Source: Phytophthora quininea
Taxonomy: Eukaryota > Oomycota > Peronosporomycetes > Peronosporales > Peronosporaceae
DNA: 64,000 bases
Reading direction: 5' to 3'
Assembly (NCBI GenBank): GCA_011947345.1
Contig: JAAVTG010000614.1
Location: 682,001 to 746,000, forward strand
The notes below the pieces were generated by a model. It was given only the letters and a program-made list of their open reading frames with translations. It ran no database searches and was not told the origin of the DNA. A program made the translations under genes and the position numbers. Shown piece after piece: positions 1 through 12,634 of this stretch; positions within the stretch are counted from its first letter, which is position 1; each line of letters starts with the position of its first letter.

Positions 1-762
1 GTCGTCCTCGCCCATGCCGGCGTCCTCGTCACTGCTGCCGTTGCCATTAGCTGTTGTGAGCGCTCGAGAGTTCGCCGACGACGTATTGGGGAACGTCGAA
101 GCGGTGGGGACGATGGCACTAGGAGCCACTGCGGCCTGGGACGTCGCGCGGGGAGCAACTGGCGCTGGGGCACTTCCGGCTAGAGCTCCCAGACCGGAAG
201 ATCCCACGGGCGCATTCATGGCTGGCGGTTGCTGCTGCATGCCGACCCCCATCCTGGCAGTGGTGACGCCATTGGGGGCATCTGGTTCATCATGGCTTGC
301 ATCCCGCCTTGCATAGGAGCTTGACTGGTCATGGGCAGACCTTGGGACCTTCCTGCTTGGAGGTTCCCCGCCTGAGCGCGCTGGGGGCAAGATGGGACTG
401 GTCGTAGACCTGCCCCATGTGCTGCTGCTGGCCGAGACCCACGGGGTCTCCGAGAGCGCTCATGAGGTCGTCCAGATCGTCCTCAGGCGCCACCATGCCT
501 TGCTGCTGCATCATCCCCAGGCCCTGCATCCCTCCGGCGCGCTGTCCCGGCTGCTGCTGGTGCATCATGTGGCCGCCCACGGCCTGTGGCTGGTGGTACA
601 TGCCGTTCCCCATAGGCAGCGGGTCGAACATCATGTCCTGCATGCCGTAGTGGGGCTGCATGCCTGGCTGCGGGGGCGCTGCTGCGTCTGCTGCGGGGGC
701 ATGCCGTTGGGCATCCCGGCGCGGCCGGCCGGCACGCCGTACGGGCTCTGGCGCTGGTCCAT
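1..762 (-). CDS. Gln/Met/Pro-rich protein, N-terminal part, runs off window
   Basis: I do not recognise the family. The chosen start is the ATG whose complement is at 760-762, because from there the composition is uniformly rich in Met, Pro, Gln and Gly (first residues MDQRQSPYGVPAGRAG). A short acidic patch (EDDLDDLMSAL) lies near 430-465, and an Ala/Ser/Thr/Pro-rich stretch follows towards position 1. The Gln/Met-rich, disordered character is like transcription co-regulators, but no domain supports this. The reading moves frame three times by one base, near 675, 370 and 255, always with the same composition continuing in the next frame, so these look like sequencing indels. The 3' end lies outside the window. 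Confidence 0.5.
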
Positions 763-939
763 CGGCGGCGAAGCGAAGCTCTCCCCCAGGCGCGCAGTTT
801 GATAGTGAGCGCTGGACGCGTCGCAGCGATGCGGCAGCCAATCAAAAACCCGATGAGCTGATTTCTACACTGACTGACTGACGCCAACACGGCAACGAGG
901 ACCAAGAATCGGCCGCTGAATGGGGTAAATAATTCGTTT

Positions 940-3900
940 CTAAAAGTCTAACTGCCCCGAGCTCGCCTGCGGTCGCGGTGGCGACATTTGCCGCTGTCTG
1001 GGGCCATCGCCCGGCGACGTGGGCACGACCTCCGTCTTGTAGGACGAGCTGACCCCGCCGAACGAGTCGTAAAAGCCCTTCCTGCACTGCTTTTCCACGC
1101 GCTTCTCCAGCACGAACGCCAGCTGCGGCGACAGATCTCGCTGTCTGGTTTGGTAGATCTGTCGCTGCACGAGCGGGCTCGTGACCGTCGTGCAGAACTT
1201 GTCGAGGATCGAGTCGTACGCCGGAAGCTTCGAGTCATGCGGCGTGGTGGACACCCAGTTGCGCTCTCGATCGCGCATGCTCTCGTCGGGCTGATGCACC
1301 AGTTTCCGACCAAATCCGGAGGCCTGTTGCGAGTCGCCGTACACTTGCCGAGCTGACAATGGGCGCTTCTTGGTTTCTCTGGGCATGCTGTTGTTACCTG
1401 GTGGTCTCGCTGCCAAAGTCGACGGCATGAACGCTTCGTACTTGGTCAGATCGTCGCCGTGGCGAAACATGTTGACAAAAAGCCAATTACGCTTGGTCTT
1501 GTCCATCTTCGGGAGATCAAAGCGCAGGTTTGCGGGCGTTCTCACAGGCTGAAGCGGTCGTCTTGTGGGTGCATGTTCTCCGTCATGAAGATGTCTAGCC
1601 GATACTCGCTGCTTCGGGACTGGTTCCTTCTTAGGGAGCTTTGGGTATTCGATTGGCAAATACTGATACGGTGTCCTCGATGGAGCACGCGGCGATGATT
1701 TCTTTTGCGGGCTTATTGGCTTTCCTGGTGATGGCGATCTTGGTGGTGGGTTGGATATGTCAGCCGAGTTGCCTTCGGTTGGCAGATCGGGGTCGGCTGG
1801 GGTAGGTTCTCTTGGGTGTTTTTGTGCTGGGCGATGAACAGCCTTCTGTTGATCGCCCGTTGAAGAAGAAACCGGTCTGTTTGAGGTGGGGCGTGACAGC
1901 TTCAGCGGATTAGGCTGCTCTGTAGGAACCGCTTTTTAACTGGTCGGTTTGGTCGAGACGGCCTCGCAGGTGGTTGCGCCTCAGGCGGTGGTGCAGGTTT
2001 CGGAGCTTGATCTGGTTCCACTGTAATATTTTCTTTTGGAGATCCACGGACTGCAATGGGGCGACAGAGTTGGTTGGAGTGGTTTTATCTTCCACAATAT
2101 CATTCTGCTCGTCTGCTAGAACAGAGTCTTGTTCAGCTGGAGTGTTTGATGTTTCCGGTTGCTGATTGGAGTGAGCTTGCGCTGCCGCTTCACTCTGTTT
2201 CTCCGCCAGTGGCTCGCGTTTTTCCTCTTCTTTGGCTTGGTTAGAGTTGGACGTATCTTCAGACAATTGTAAAGGTTCTGCAGGCTCTGCAACACTTACG
2301 AGAACCGCGGTGTCTGCAACGGATTCTGAGTCTTTTTGCGGTGGGACAGTAGCTTCCTGAGGCTCACCGTCATCTTCCTCTTCAAACTCGTACTGATCTA
2401 TGCCACCGCGATTACTTGCTGCGTCGTCATCTGCATCATCGTCGACAAATTCTTCATCATCATCATAAAGCGATGCGCTTTTATCCTTTTCTGCATTTGC
2501 GATTGGTGAATCGCTAGCGTTCTCAGTGGACACATATTCTGTAGCTGTTTGTGGCAACGAGTTTGCAACTGCAATGCTCTTCCCGTAAGGTTGGTTGTTT
2601 TGTTGTCGCTGGAGTAGGGACAGTGCTTCTTGCAGTAAATTGTCAGTTTCCTGCCGCCCTGCATCGATATCTTCCTTGCCATCGACAACATCGGATTTCT
2701 CATCGCTTTCAACATGGGGAGTTGTGGATTCGCTTAAAAATTCATCCTCCATTTCCTCGGGATACACGTCGTCTTCTTCCTGCTGTTCAGTTGGTTCAAT
2801 CTCGCGAGTGTCGGTCACCTCTCGTGCGTTTGGAATTGAGGCGTTATCCAGGATCGATTCTGCTCTCGGGTTGGTGTCATCAGTTTTCGAGGCGACGTGT
2901 GAGCTTCCTTCGTGTGGGAGGACCGTGTTGGTAGGGTTTTCGTCGTTTGGTGGTTGTGCATCAGTTTCTTTCCCATATCGCTCTGGAAACCATTGTCATT
3001 GTCGCCACCAAAGCCGTCTTCGTCTTCACTGTAAGAGTCAGCATTGGACTTACAATGGGCAGTATTTGCACCATCTTCACCGGTTTGATTTTCTTCAGCG
3101 ACGTGGCTTTCATCGTCTCCGCTGTAGGAATTTTCACTTTCTTGGGTCTGGTCATCTTCTGCGTTGGTCTCTTCGGTGGCTTGGACTTCCTGTACACTAG
3201 GCAGTGTAAACAATAGTGACTGAGCTCTCCTTCTAGGGACAACTGTCTTGTCGCTCTGGAAGTCGCTGGACGATTGTGCTCGTATACGAAGCCGTGGTGC
3301 GGCCTTGATGACTTCTTCTACAGCGTTTGCGCCCTCGTCTTCAGTGGTTTCGTCGTCAGCCGAGCTCGCAGGCTGAACCTCCTCCAAAACCGGAAGGTGA
3401 TTCTTGGGAGAGCGATCCGCTTTCTCGGGAGATAATTCCTGAGGGGCAGCATCCATCCACTTGTCCGGTGGTCTAGCGGGTAAAACTATCGGCATGCTTC
3501 CGGCGCGAAGAATGCGCTGTTTTGACAATGGCATTTCGGTAGGGATCGCGGTCGGAACGCTAGATCTGCGTTTTGCCACGTCAATTTTATCAACTGAGAC
3601 GACAGGCGGCGATGCTTCCTCCTCGTTCTCACCCTCATTGGTACTTTCGCTCTGATCGTGTTGCTCCTCTGACATCGCAAGCTTCTCGCCAGATGACGGA
3701 CCTTTATCGGCTTGTTCATTTATTGCTTCTGCTGCTGTCTCGTCCTCATCGAACCCCTCGTCGTATTCGTCCGCTGCGGTGGTAGCAGTCTCGACAGCAG
3801 CCTCCTCTTCCTCCTCAAACTCTCCGTCATAGTTCTCTGCGTCTGCTACAGCTTCGTTATCTCCAACAGGTCCTGTCTCAGCTTCCGTCACCTCCTCAAA

Positions 3901-4047
3901 CTCGTCGTAGCCGCTCTCCTCGTGCTCCGAGCCAAACTCCTCGTCCGAGTACGCCCGTCGTCCGCCATAGTCCTCGGGAAATAGCGCTCTGCGCCAAATC
4001 CGCTTCAACTCTCGTCTACGAATAGACCCCGTGTTTGGTGATGTCAT
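940..4047 (-). CDS. Long acidic, disordered protein of unknown function
   Basis: One gene of roughly 1,030 codons, read across three single-base shifts near 2985, 2045 and 1925; in each case an acidic or Pro-rich reading continues without stops in the next frame. It starts at the ATG at 4047 with a basic stretch (RRRELKRIWRRALF). About 600 residues dominated by Glu, Asp and Ser follow, then a Pro/Ser/Lys-rich linker. The last 240 residues are less biased and look folded (for example NWLFVNMFRHGDDLTKYEAF and KLPAYDSILDKF); this part is the best query for a family search. No catalytic motif is seen. The start lies only 97 bp from the divergent start at 4145, so the two genes probably share a promoter region. 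Confidence 0.6.
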
Positions 4048-4144
4048 TTGCGTGTTCGTTTTGTATGCTCACTTTTGTGCCTGGCTGTTTCCACTTCATT
4101 CTCGCATCCGCCATTGAAAGTGTATCGACAAGGACCGCAGACTG

Positions 4145-7100
4145 ATGGCGCAGCAAGTGACTGCCACGTGTTTCCAAGAGGCCGAGTTGGCCCCGCTGCG
4201 AGTGCTGGTGCTGCCCCACGCCGGGGCGTCTCGCGCTCGCTGGCGCTCGAATGGGGCAAGAGCTTCCGCGCCTTCGGACTTAACGTGGAGCTCTGGGGGT
4301 CGACTGGTCGCAGGGGGCGCCGCTGGAGCTGGCAGCCGCCATCTGCACGCAGCTAAGCGGCGGCTTCTTCGGCAAGCCGTTCGTGCTGGTGGGCCACAGT
4401 CTGGGTGCGCTGGTGGCGCTGGCGCTCGCGTACTTCCTGGAGCAGCAGCAGTTCTCGACGCCTCGTCACGTGTTCCTCTCGGGCGCTGCGGGGCCTGGTA
4501 GCTGGCTGCAGTACGGAGAGCAGAGTGGTGAGCAGCTTCTGAAGCTGCTGGAGCAGTGGGGAGGCACCGACAAGGAACTGCTAGCCATCCCTGAGCAGAG
4601 ACAGACGCTGTTGACACGACTCAGAACGGACTTGAAGCTGCACGACAACCTCGTGCAATGGTACAACGAAAAGCAGGTCATTATCCACTCGGATGTGACG
4701 GTGTTTGGCGGCTTGAACGACGAGAGCGCTCCTGTGGGGTCGTTGCAAAAGTGGGGGACGTTTGTGAGAAGAACGAGTTTGAAGTCAAGACGTTTGAAGG
4801 AGGACACTTCTACTTGACTGGTGAAAGCCAAGAGACCTTTGCAAAGGCTTTTATCGCCAAACTAGAGGCTGTGACAGCGATCGCAGTGATGGAGTCTCTC
4901 GCTCTGATCCAAGAGCGCAATGCCAAGACGGCGCCGTATCCGATGGAAAAGTGTCTGCATGACATGTTTTACGAGGCAGCCAAGCGAACGCCGGATGCTA
5001 TAGCCGTCTATTATGAGGGGAAAACCCTCACGTTCCGCGAGGTGGACGAGCAAAGTGAACGACTTGCCGACTACTTGTTCCACGTGGGAGTTCGACCGAA
5101 CTGCATTACAGGCATCTTTATGGAGCACTGCATCGAGTTCGTGATCGCTTACATTGCTGCATTGAAAGCTGGCGGTGCCTACATGCCACTGGAGATCGTG
5201 TACCCGCCTGATCTGCTTGAACGTGTCATGGAAGAATCCAAACCGACCATCGTCCTGACCAAGAAAAATTCCGCAATCGCCTTCCAGCTTGGCAGCAAGC
5301 GCTAGAACTGGATAACGGCTGGCTAGACTCGCTAGGCCAGCGCAAGATTCCAGTGATGCCAACGGATCGCACGCGAACTCACCCGGACGATTTGGCGTAC
5401 GTGGTCATGTCATCCGGAACGACGGGCGTGCCGAAGGGTATCTGCTGCCCGCACCGTGGTGCCGTGCACTCGTACTATTGGCGACTCATCCACTGCCCCT
5501 ATAAGGAAGACGATCGAGTGGCTTGTCACGTGTTTTTCGTGTGGGAACTACTGCGCCCGATGCTCGGCAACCGCCCTCTGTATGTCATTCCTGACAATGT
5601 CATCTACGACCCTGTCAAGCTGGTTGAATACCTGGACACCCATGTTATCACACGAATCCTCTTCACACCTTCGCTGCTTCAACTGATCCTTGACACCTGT
5701 TCCAAGGAAGTGCTCTTGAAGAAGCTCTCGAAGCTACGCTTGGTTTGGCTATGCGGTGAAGTGGTAACTCTGGAGCTACGCGATCGTTTTGTGCGCCTCT
5801 TCCCTCAGTGTGAGCTTCAGAACCTCTACAGTGTGTCCGAATGTCATGACGTTAGCGCCGTGGACCTAGCGCGAATGAGTGACTTTGATAACTCGCTTTC
5901 TACAAAGTATGCTTCTTGCGGCGAAGTTATGGCGAACGTCAAGGCGTATGTGCTAGACGATGACTACAAGCCCGTCTCAGTTGGCGTTCCGGGTGAATTG
6001 TACATTGGCGGGCCTTGTTTGGCCATCGGGTATTTAAACCGACCGGAACAAACTTCGCAGCGCTTTCTCAAGCATGTTGTACCCGGCGAAACTGTGTACA
6101 GGACTGGTGACCGTGCACGCTTCTTGCCAAACGGGCACCTGGAACTCATCGGGCGCTGCGATTTCATGGTGAAAATCCGCGGCTACAGTGTGGTGTTGGG
6201 TGCTGTCGAGTCGGCTTTGGCTCAACATCCTTTGGTGTCTACGTCGGTGGTTCTCACAGAAGGCGACGAAGGCGAAGACAAGCGCCTGGTGGCGTACATT
6301 GTTCCGGAAGACTGGGAAAGGTGCCTAGTGCTTCCAATCTCCGCGAGTTCCTGAAGGAAAAACTACCGCACTACGCAATCCCGTCCGTGTTCGTGCAGCT
6401 TGACGCGCTGCCCATCAACAGTGCTAGCGGCAAGCTGGATCGCAAGAAGATTCCTTCAATTGAAGAAGCTAAGAAACTACGCAACGAGTCCATCGACCTG
6501 TCCGTGGACCCCAAGAATCTGCCGCAAACAGACACCGAGAAAAAGCTTGCGCTGATTTGGGCAGATCTGCTTCGACTGGAAAGTGATGCAGTGTTGCATC
6601 GCGAAGCGAGCTTCTTCGATGTAGGTGGCCACAGTTTACTTTCGACGCGGTTGGTTTCAAGTATTCGAGACACTTTTGGTGTCCATTTAACACTGGCAGA
6701 TATTCTGTCGACGCCTGCGCTTTGCGCTATTGCCTCACGGATCGACCAGTCGTTGGGAACCAACGCTACTCCGACTGAAGTCGAAAGAGCAGGCAAGAAG
6801 ATCGTTCTTCCGTTGGAAGCAGTCTTGGATGCTTCAATCTATCCAGCTGCTACACGGAAGGCGGGCTACAGTCGTTACCGCGTCGAAATGGTCAGCCTCC
6901 CACCACGGAACTTGTTTTTGACAGGCGCAACTGGGTTCCTTGGCGTGCACTTGCTACACGCACTGCTGAAATACTCATCGAGCACTGTGTTCTGCTTGGT
7001 ACGTGCGGCTGATGAAGACGCAGCAATGGAGCGCATCAAAACGGCTCTAAAGGAGTTTGCACTGCTCGATGAGGCACAGCAGTTCCACTTGGAGGATCGA

Positions 7101-8021
7101 GTGATCGCTTTGCCTGGAAACCTTTCGCAACCGCTTTTAGGCTTAGATGCTGACTCGTTCAAGATGTTGGCTACCGAGGTTGATGCAATCTTGCACAATG
7201 GCGCGGATGTGAACTTAGTGAAGCCGTACTCTGCATTGAAAAGCGCCAACGTTTTGGGGACTCAGGAAGTGCTGCGTCTAGCGGTGACGAACGGGCTGGC
7301 TAAGACCCGCGTGAAACCAGTGCACTACATTTCGACTAATGGCGTGTTCCCATCGACGCTGTCAGTGCCTAAGTTCTTGGAGACTGCCGACTTGACTGAG
7401 CTATCGGACCAAGTTGAAAACGGCTACGCTCAGAGTAAGTGGGTGGCTGAGCAAATGTGTCACGAGGCAGCGCAGCGTGGGCTGCCCGTGTCCATCTTAC
7501 GTCCAGGTAACATGGCTCCGTCGTCTACCACTGGGCAGTGGAACTCGAGCGACTTCATCTACCTGCTGCTTAAGGGTTGTTCGACGCTTGGCTCAGTCCC
7601 TGCACGCTCTGACTGGTACTTTGACATGACTCCGGTCGACTACGCTGCCCACGCCATTGTCCACTTTTCGGTCCTTCGTCCAGTGGAATCTCTTGGTCAA
7701 ACGCTGCACATCCAGAATCCACTCCCTCCAGTCAAGAGCGACTCCTTCTTCCAGTTCTTTACGAACGCAATGGGGTCCAAGAAGACATTGGCAGCTAAGG
7801 AGTACGACGTGTGGAAGCACTCACTGCAGGAGGAGAGCTCAAAGGCAGATGCGTCGGTGGAGCTGCAGAAGTTAGCTGCTGGAATTGACTCGTTCGAGGT
7901 GTACTTCCAGAGCGACAAGGTCTTCGACAGCGCGATATCGTCGGAATTGATGCGTGCAGCGAGAATCGCTTGCCCTGCTGTCGATCAGGAGCTGCTTTCC
8001 ACCTACACAGCCACGTGGTGA
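4145..8021 (+). CDS. NRPS-like reductase, domain order TE-A-T-R
   Basis: A single-module, non-ribosomal-peptide-synthetase-like enzyme expected to adenylate a carboxylic or amino acid, load it on a carrier domain and release it by NADPH-dependent reduction. Order seen: an alpha/beta-hydrolase thioesterase (LVLPHAG near 4190, nucleophile motif GHSLGAL at 4393); an AMP-binding domain from about 4950 (SSGTTGVPKG near 5410, YRTGDRAR near 6100, SASGKLDRKK near 6430); a carrier domain with the phosphopantetheine serine in FFDVGGHSLL near 6620; and a thioester-reductase/Rossmann domain (FLTGATGFLG near 6920, YAQSK near 7430, RPGNMAPSS near 7500). There is no condensation domain. Frame changes near 4228, 4300, 4740, 5287 and 6317 fall mostly in homopolymers while homology continues. 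An aminoadipate reductase role is less likely because oomycetes are thought to use the diaminopimelate route to lysine. The substrate cannot be read from the sequence. Confidence 0.8.
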
Positions 8022-8024
8022 TTG

Positions 8025-8386
8025 GCGAGCCATCAAGTCTTCAATTCAAGACCGTCATAAATGAATACATATCTGCTACGGTTGAGCAAACAGAATGAAC
8101 ACCGATGCAAGCTATCACAATGTGCGCGCAGCTGGCATTGGAGCGATGCACGCGTTCCGCCGTTTTCATTGCCATCTTGGATTTGCGCGAGGAGATCACA
8201 ACCGCCTTGATCGAGCGACGACCAACCAACACTTGTATCACGACGCGTGATGCAAGATCATTTTGATCGATCGCTGAGGTGATCAAATCCGTCGTAAGTT
8301 GATAGTGTTTTCCGTTGCCTCTGATCTCCCCAGTCGAGTCGACTGGCCATTCCCCGATTTCCACCGCGCCAACATGGCGCACTCTC
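8025..8386. other. Intergenic, start of FBT-conserved upstream block
   Basis: No gene is seen. From about 8325 the sequence matches the FBT2 upstream region (from about 12953) almost base for base, so the duplicated or converted block begins some 60 bp before the FBT1 start. Confidence 0.6.
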
Positions 8387-10045
8387 ATGAACGACCGCGT
8401 GTCGGTCGACAGTCTGCCAAAGATCAAACCGGACGACTCGCGCTACTCCGAGCTCAAGTCGCCCGACCCCGTCCAACTGGAAGATGGCAGTCTGCGACCG
8501 CCCAACGGATCCGTGTCCGCCTACAGCTGGGAAAACCTCGGCATGCTGACGCACATCGCAGCCGTCGGGATCGTGTACGGCACGGTCAGCGGGGTCATCT
8601 ACTCGGTGCTCAACAACTACCTGCACATGTCCACCACGCTGGTGGCGACGGCGACCGCGCTCGTCACGTTCCGCGCGCGCTCCGCTTGTTCACGGGCATC
8701 CTCACGGACTGCGTGCCGATCCGCGGCTACCGTCGTCGGCCGTACATGATCATCGGTTGGTCGCTGTCCTTCGTGTCGTGTCTACTGATGGCGGCACTGC
8801 CGCTGGGAGAGCCCTACTACGGAGACCCGTCCTTGTCGGACATCGCCACCGCCGACATGACACCTGAAGAGTTCGCCACCATCAACGAGGACGCTCCTAA
8901 CCGCGGCATCAAGCTTATCATTCTGATGATGATCGCGAATTTCGGCACCGTCATGGCATTCAGTGGACTCAACGGGACGCTAATGGACGTCTCTCAGCGC
9001 GAGTCTGAAGCGATTCGTGGCACGGCAGTTGCCGATGTTACCATTGTGCATTACGCTTTCATGATCGTGTCGTCCTTCATGACGGGTATCGGCTTGAACG
9101 GAGAGAATTATGGTGGCTCGTTCTCCTGGACCATGGGCTTCAACGCGATCATGTGGGTGTGCGCCGCTGCGTCGCTCTTGACGATTCCGTTTTCATGGTA
9201 TTGCATCCAAGAGGTGAAAGGGGAACGTACGTCGATGCCTGCGTTTATATATCTCTACAACCTCCTGCAAGAGCGCGCCATCTATCGCTACGCTGCCTTT
9301 CACTTCTTCTACAACGTGTTTTCAAGTGTCACGGTCACGGCGGCAAGCGCTATCAAAAGCGACTGGGCGAATGTGGAGCCGCTCAACTCGGGCATCGCCA
9401 GTATGCTCACGGCTCCTGACGATCAGCGGCACAGTTTTGATCAAGAGGCGTGGACTGCACTGGGATTGGCGCTACATCATTGTCGTGTGCGAGATCGCCG
9501 TCGTGTGCATCGATGCCATCCCAACAATGCTTACGATCTGGGACGTGTACCGCAGTCAATGGTTCTGGCTTGGCGTTCCTCTTGTGGCTGAGGTGCCGTC
9601 TGCGGCCGCCGGTTGCGTTGCCCAGTTCTTTATGCTCGAGATCGAGAATACGAAGGGATTCGAGGCGACGCTCATGGGGCTTGCGGTCACGACGGACGCT
9701 GTCGGCTCACCGTTCGCGACTGTGATCACCAAGTCAGTGGACGGATACTTTGACATTGAGCGCTCGTTCATCGAGCAGGACGACCACCACGTGCGATCGC
9801 AGGCCACATACGCGTATCTGATCGCGTACGCTTTCAACATCGTGTCGGTGGTGTTTGTGCTGTGGCTCCCGAAGCAGAAGGCTGAGGTCCGCGAGATGCA
9901 AGCATCCGGTCGGAAGAGCAAGTTCTGGGGCGCCGTGACCATGAGCTATCTCGTCTTCTCGCTGGGTTGGACGCTCATGACTAACATCCTGAGTCTCTTT
10001 AGCTCTACTAGTTGTCTGCGCATTGCCGGCGGCAGCGGATGCTAA
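8387..10045 (+). CDS. Folate-biopterin (BT1-family) transporter FBT1
   Basis: A multi-pass membrane carrier of the folate-biopterin transporter (BT1, MFS-related) family, expected to move folates or pteridines across a membrane. The diagnostic GYRRRPYMIIG loop follows the second membrane segment; roughly ten or more hydrophobic segments follow, and the C-terminus SLFSSTSCLRIAGGSGC is shared with the other copies. The start is the ATG of MNDRVSVDS; the MAHSH start used by FBT2 is out of frame here because two bases are missing. Compared with FBT2, one C is missing near 8674 and two T near 9413; protein homology continues across both. The first 570 bases of coding sequence are nearly identical to FBT2, the rest clearly diverged, which suggests gene conversion. 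It lies upstream of the carboxylase gene on the same strand. Confidence 0.85.
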
Positions 10046-10210
10046 GTACATCGGGGTGATATCAACATCAACCTTGTTCACCATTACATTGCACTCTTCC
10101 CACGAAAAGTATCTTACTAATTTCAGCCAATCTGGTCTCTTTAACGCCATCTGTTTGAAGCTGTCTACGGTACTTCAATAGCACTAAGCGTCAGTCCCCA
10201 TTCCGCCGCC

Positions 10211-12438
10211 ATGCTGCGCCTCCGCCTCTCGTGGCCCGCTCTGCGCGGCCTGCGCGCGCTGTCCACGACCCCACGCAGCTTCCGCAAGATCCTCGTGGCC
10301 AACCGCGGCGAGATCGCGCTGCGCGTGCTGCGGTCCGCCCAGAAGCTCAACATCGAGACCGTCGCCGTCTACAGCGACGCCGACGCCAATGCGCAGCACG
10401 TCAAGCAGGCCACCGAGGCCTACCACCTCGGCCCTGCGCCCGCCAGCGAGAGCTACCTGGACTACCGCAAGATCCTGGACATCTGCCGCCTCTCGGGGCC
10501 CAGGCGGTGCATCCCGGCTACGGCTTCTTGTCCGAGAACGCGGCCTTCGCTCGCGCCTGCCAGGATGCCGGCGTCGAGTTCATCGGTCCGCCGGTTAAAG
10601 CCATTGAGGATATGGGCTCCAAGAGCGCCTCTAAAGATATTATGATCGCTGCGGGCGTCCCAGTGACCCCGGCTACCATGGAGAAGACCAGAGCTTCGAG
10701 ACGCTGCAGAAAGAGGCCAGAAACATTGGCTACCCAGTGCTTATCAAGGCCGTGCTGGGTGGCGGTGGCAAAGGCATGAGGATCGTGGACAAGGATGAAG
10801 ACATGAAAGAAGCTCTGGACGCCTGTGTGCGAGAAGGCAAGGCGTCCTTCGGAGACGGACGGGTGCTCATTGAGAAGTACCTGCGCAAACCACGACACGT
10901 CGAGTTGCAGATCTTTGGCGACAAACACGGCAACGTCGTTCACCTGTTCGAGCGCGACTGCAGCGTGCAGAGACGCCATCAAAAAGTGCTGGAAGAAGCC
11001 CCCGCGGTAGGCGCTGAGCTCGTTGCTGTGGTGGGGCTACTGATTAACCTTCGACGTTTGTGTGTGTTCATTTTCTTAGCCCAATATGTCCGAGGCGTTG
11101 CGCAAGAAAATGGGGGACGCAGCAGTTGCTGCTGCAAAAGCTGTTGGCTATGTCGGTGCAGGAACAGTGGAGTTCCTGCTGGACGAAGACGAGTCCTTCT
11201 ACTTCATGGAGATGAACACACGTCTACAAGTCGAACATCCCGTCACCGAAATGATCACTCGGCAAGATTTGGTGGAGCTCCAACTGAAAGTTGCCGCTGG
11301 ACAACCGCTACCGATCCGCCAGGAGGACCTGGAAATCCATGGCCACGCGATTGAGGCGCGAATCTACGCTGAAAACCCGTACAAGTAAGTGGCGAGGACT
11401 TCTGCATTGCTTGTTCCTACTAACCACATTATGTGTGTCTGCAGTGATTTCCTTCCTGGAAGCGGGAAGTTGCAGCACCTTCGTCTACCTCCGGTATCCG
11501 ACGATGTACGCGTTGACACCGGCATCATCGAAGGAGACGACGTGTCGATTTTCTACGACCCGATGATCGCCAAGCTGATTGTCCACGGCGACAACCGTCA
11601 GGCTGCACTGGACAAGATGGTCAAGGCACTACACCAATACCAAATTGTTGGACTCCCTACGAACATTGAGTTCGTGTCTCGCACGGCGGATCACCCTGCC
11701 TTCCGCAAAGGCGGCGTTGACACCAGTTTCCTAAGCAAGTATGGTGACGAGGTGCTGGGATCACTCGGAGAGTATCCGAACCACGCCACAGCGCTCGGAG
11801 CCGTGAGCTTGCTTCTTCTTGACCAACTCCCGCGAACGTCGATCGCTGGTTTCAGTAGCGAACTCCACTCGCCATGGTCCGAGGATTCTTTGACGCACTT
11901 TCGCTCATTGGAGACACTCGAGAGGCGACTTGCGCTGAAGCACGGCGATACCGAGGAATCTGTCAACGTCAAATGTTTGTCGAATGACACGTACGAGGTG
12001 GCGCTCGGTGGCGAGAGCAACGATAGTCTCGTTGTCCGCGGGTCGGTCGATGCTGCGGGGAACTTTGAGTTCCGCGTCAACAACCGTGTGTTCAAGGGGA
12101 CTGCTGTGATCCACCAGCAAGATCTCCATATCTTTTGCGACGACAACACGCAGCGCTACGAGTACAAGTTCCATGTGCAGCTGCCGTCGTTCGAGCCCGC
12201 CGAGGGCAGTACGGGTGCCGCCGCACATAGTAAGATCTTGGCGCCCATGCCTGCCAAGATCGTCAAAGTGCTGGTGAAGCACGGCGACGCTATCCGCGCA
12301 GAGCAGCCCATGTTGATCATGGAGGCCATGAAGATGGAACATGTGATCCGTGCGCCGAAGGACGGCACGGTACAGGAGGTGTTCTGCGCGCCGGACGATT
12401 TCGTGACGGACGGAAATGTGCTCGTCGAGTTGGAGTGA
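10211..12438 (+). CDS. MCCA: 3-methylcrotonyl-CoA carboxylase, biotin-containing alpha subunit
   Basis: The alpha subunit carboxylates its own biotin for 3-methylcrotonyl-CoA carboxylase in mitochondrial leucine breakdown. An Arg/Leu/Ser-rich leader ([20 protein letters not shown]) fits a mitochondrial presequence. The biotin carboxylase domain starts at [14 protein letters not shown]; the ATP-grasp glycine loop is at 10755 ([10 protein letters not shown]), the signature [13 protein letters not shown] at 11210, and the C-terminal biotinyl site EAMKMEHV at 12320. The EAMKMEH form favours the methylcrotonyl over the propionyl enzyme. Two introns have clean borders: 11007-11079 and 11385-11444, the second with a CTAAC branch site. 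Single G losses near 10497 and 10685 shift the frame while the homology continues. Propionyl-CoA carboxylase is the main alternative. Confidence 0.88.
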
Positions 12439-12634
12439 GATAGCAGTTGAAGCGTGGGTATAGCATCTGGAGACGAGCACAACAAAGTAGTCTTCCAGTC
12501 AAATGAGTTGCACGGTAACCACAACAGACCAAACCGAAATTTCTTCACTCATTGTGCAGTACGCTGGTGGATCACTCGGACATGCTGGGTGGACAATGGA
12601 GGACATGAAACAGCTGCTTTTGGAGATATTTGCT
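12439..12634. other. Intergenic between carboxylase and inverted repeat
   Basis: No gene or repeat is seen. This is probably the carboxylase 3' region; the inverted repeat begins at 12635. Confidence 0.5.

Noticed and set aside
4145..8021. Alpha-aminoadipate reductase (Lys2) for lysine synthesis
   Set aside because: The domain order matches apart from the N-terminal thioesterase, but oomycetes are thought to make lysine through diaminopimelate, so the substrate is left open.
10211..12438. Propionyl-CoA or pyruvate carboxylase
   Set aside because: There is no carboxyltransferase domain as in pyruvate carboxylase, and the biotin site EAMKMEH fits methylcrotonyl better than the propionyl form.
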